From Alistipes sp. (GTDB lineage Bacteria; Bacteroidota; Bacteroidia; Bacteroidales; Rikenellaceae), in assembly GCA_017501025.1 (NCBI GenBank), contig JAFVXS010000093.1:1-6660 (forward strand): a DNA stretch of 6,660 nucleotides, given 5' to 3'. A model generated the notes under the pieces. That model saw only the letters and a program-made list of their open reading frames with translations, ran no database searches and was not told where the DNA came from. This document shows, one piece after another, positions 5,918-6,660 of the stretch. The translations under genes and the position numbers were made by a program. How positions within the stretch are numbered: the stretch's first letter is position 1; each line of letters opens with the position of its first letter.

Positions 5918-6660
5918 ATGGCTTTACAATGTGGCATCGTAGGATTGCCAAACGTCGGAAAATCGACACTTTTCAACTGCTTATCCAATGCAAAAGCACA
6001 ATCGGCAAACTTCCCGTTCTGCACCATCGAACCAAATGTTGGCGTAATTACGGTACCCGATGAGCGTCTGATAAAGCTGGCAGAGATAGATAACCCAAAA
6101 CGTGTAATACCAACGACTATTGAGATTGTAGATATCGCAGGTCTTGTCAAGGGTGCTTCGAAGGGCGAAGGTCTTGGTAACAAATTTTTGGCAAACATCC
6201 GCAATACCAATGCAATTATCCACGTACTGCGTTGTTTTGAGGATGGCAATATTACTCACGTTGATGGCTCGGTCGATCCTGTTCGCGACAAGGGGGTAAT
6301 CGATACCGAATTGCAACTCAAAGACCTCGAAACAGTCGAGAATCGTATCGCAAAGGTAGCAAAGCAGGCTCAAACGGGTGGTGATAAGATGGCAAAGCGC
6401 CAATACGACATTCTCGTTCGTTACAAGGCTGCTTTGGAGCAGGGACTGTCGGCTCGCACAGTGGAGTTGGACAAAGAGGAGCGAAAGGCTGTTGCTGACC
6501 TCAATCTGCTGACCGACAAGCCTGTATTGTATGTCTGCAACGTAGATGAGAAGAGCGCCGTAACGGGCAATGCTCACACGCAGGCTGTTGCCGAGGCTAT
6601 CCGTGACGAACACGCCGAGATGCTTATTGTAGCAGCTGCGACCGAGGCAGATATTGCCGA
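5918..6660 (+). CDS. ychF: Redox-regulated, ribosome-associated ATPase YchF (3' end outside window)
   Basis: The frame from ATG 5918 is open to the right edge, giving the first 247 residues of a protein usually about 365 long. It is an Obg-related TRAFAC P-loop protein: G1 is G-L-P-N-V-G-K-S-T at 9-17, and G3 is D-I-A-G-L-V-K-G followed by an Ala-Ser-Lys-Gly-Glu-Gly loop. The family landmark H-V-D-G-S-V-D-P-V-R-D comes next. The G4 position reads N-V-D-E at 208-211, not NKxD, the change that gives YchF/OLA1 its preference for ATP over GTP. A coiled-coil-like insertion follows the landmark. YchF binds ribosomes and is linked to translation and oxidative-stress responses. It follows miaB after 32 bases with no terminator. 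The C-terminal TGS domain is not in the window. Confidence 0.96.
   Translation, partial: MALQCGIVGLPNVGKSTLFNCLSNAKAQSANFPFCTIEPNVGVITVPDERLIKLAEIDNPKRVIPTTIEIVDIAGLVKGASKGEGLGNKFLANIRNTNAIIHVLRCFEDGNITHVDGSVDPVRDKGVIDTELQLKDLETVENRIAKVAKQAQTGGDKMAKRQYDILVRYKAALEQGLSARTVELDKEERKAVADLNLLTDKPVLYVCNVDEKSAVTGNAHTQAVAEAIRDEHAEMLIVAAATEADIA

Overview
The window reads as a chromosomal segment of a Bacteroidales bacterium. Three things point there. The first protein is a BACON / fibronectin-like / NUC-nuclease mosaic typical of Bacteroidetes surface proteins. Several genes are preceded by the Bacteroidetes -7 promoter element TAnnTTTG, and E. coli-like Shine-Dalgarno sites are absent. A small exported protein has a signal peptide followed directly by Gln, as in the Bacteroidetes 'Q-rule'. 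Base composition and heavy TCG, GCA and AAC codon use would fit Rikenellaceae/Alistipes, but the genus is a guess. All genes lie on the + strand.

Bases 1-1779 hold the 3' part of a large secreted or surface multidomain gene, open at the left edge. Its domain order is BACON-like, an unnamed AT-rich beta-rich module, a Gly/Ser/Glu linker, a fibronectin-III-like domain, and a DNA/RNA non-specific endonuclease with intact core catalytic residues. One in-frame TGA at 652-654 splits it exactly at the start of the linker. The frame is otherwise open on both sides and the downstream half has no credible start of its own, so the gene is either broken by a very recent nonsense change, misread at one base, or read through.

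Bases 1777-1905 form a dense non-coding junction. Nine copies of the hexamer TAGGAC occur at an exact 9-bp period, and the first copy contains the nuclease stop codon. They run straight into a perfect 15-bp terminator hairpin. Inside that hairpin and its T-tract sits a full Bacteroidetes-type promoter (TTTG-N20-TATTTTTG), whose predicted start coincides with the ATG of the next gene, implying a leaderless mRNA.

Bases 1903-2889 encode a LuxC-type acyl-CoA reductase. Bases 2907-3377 encode a small Spy/CpxP-like periplasmic protein with its own candidate promoter inside the end of the reductase gene; it is closed by a terminator at 3399-3428. A new promoter at 3511-3518 then starts a probable unit of a YitT-family membrane protein (3540-4532), miaB (4536-5885, 3 bases later) and ychF (5918 to the right edge, 32 bases later). 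MiaB (tRNA methylthiolation) and YchF (ribosome-associated ATPase) are both translation-related housekeeping functions; the membrane protein's role is unknown.

No tRNA, rRNA, CRISPR array, insertion sequence or defence system is visible. The most unusual material is the 652-1905 region: the in-frame stop, the hexamer array, and the stacked terminator/promoter/start codon.
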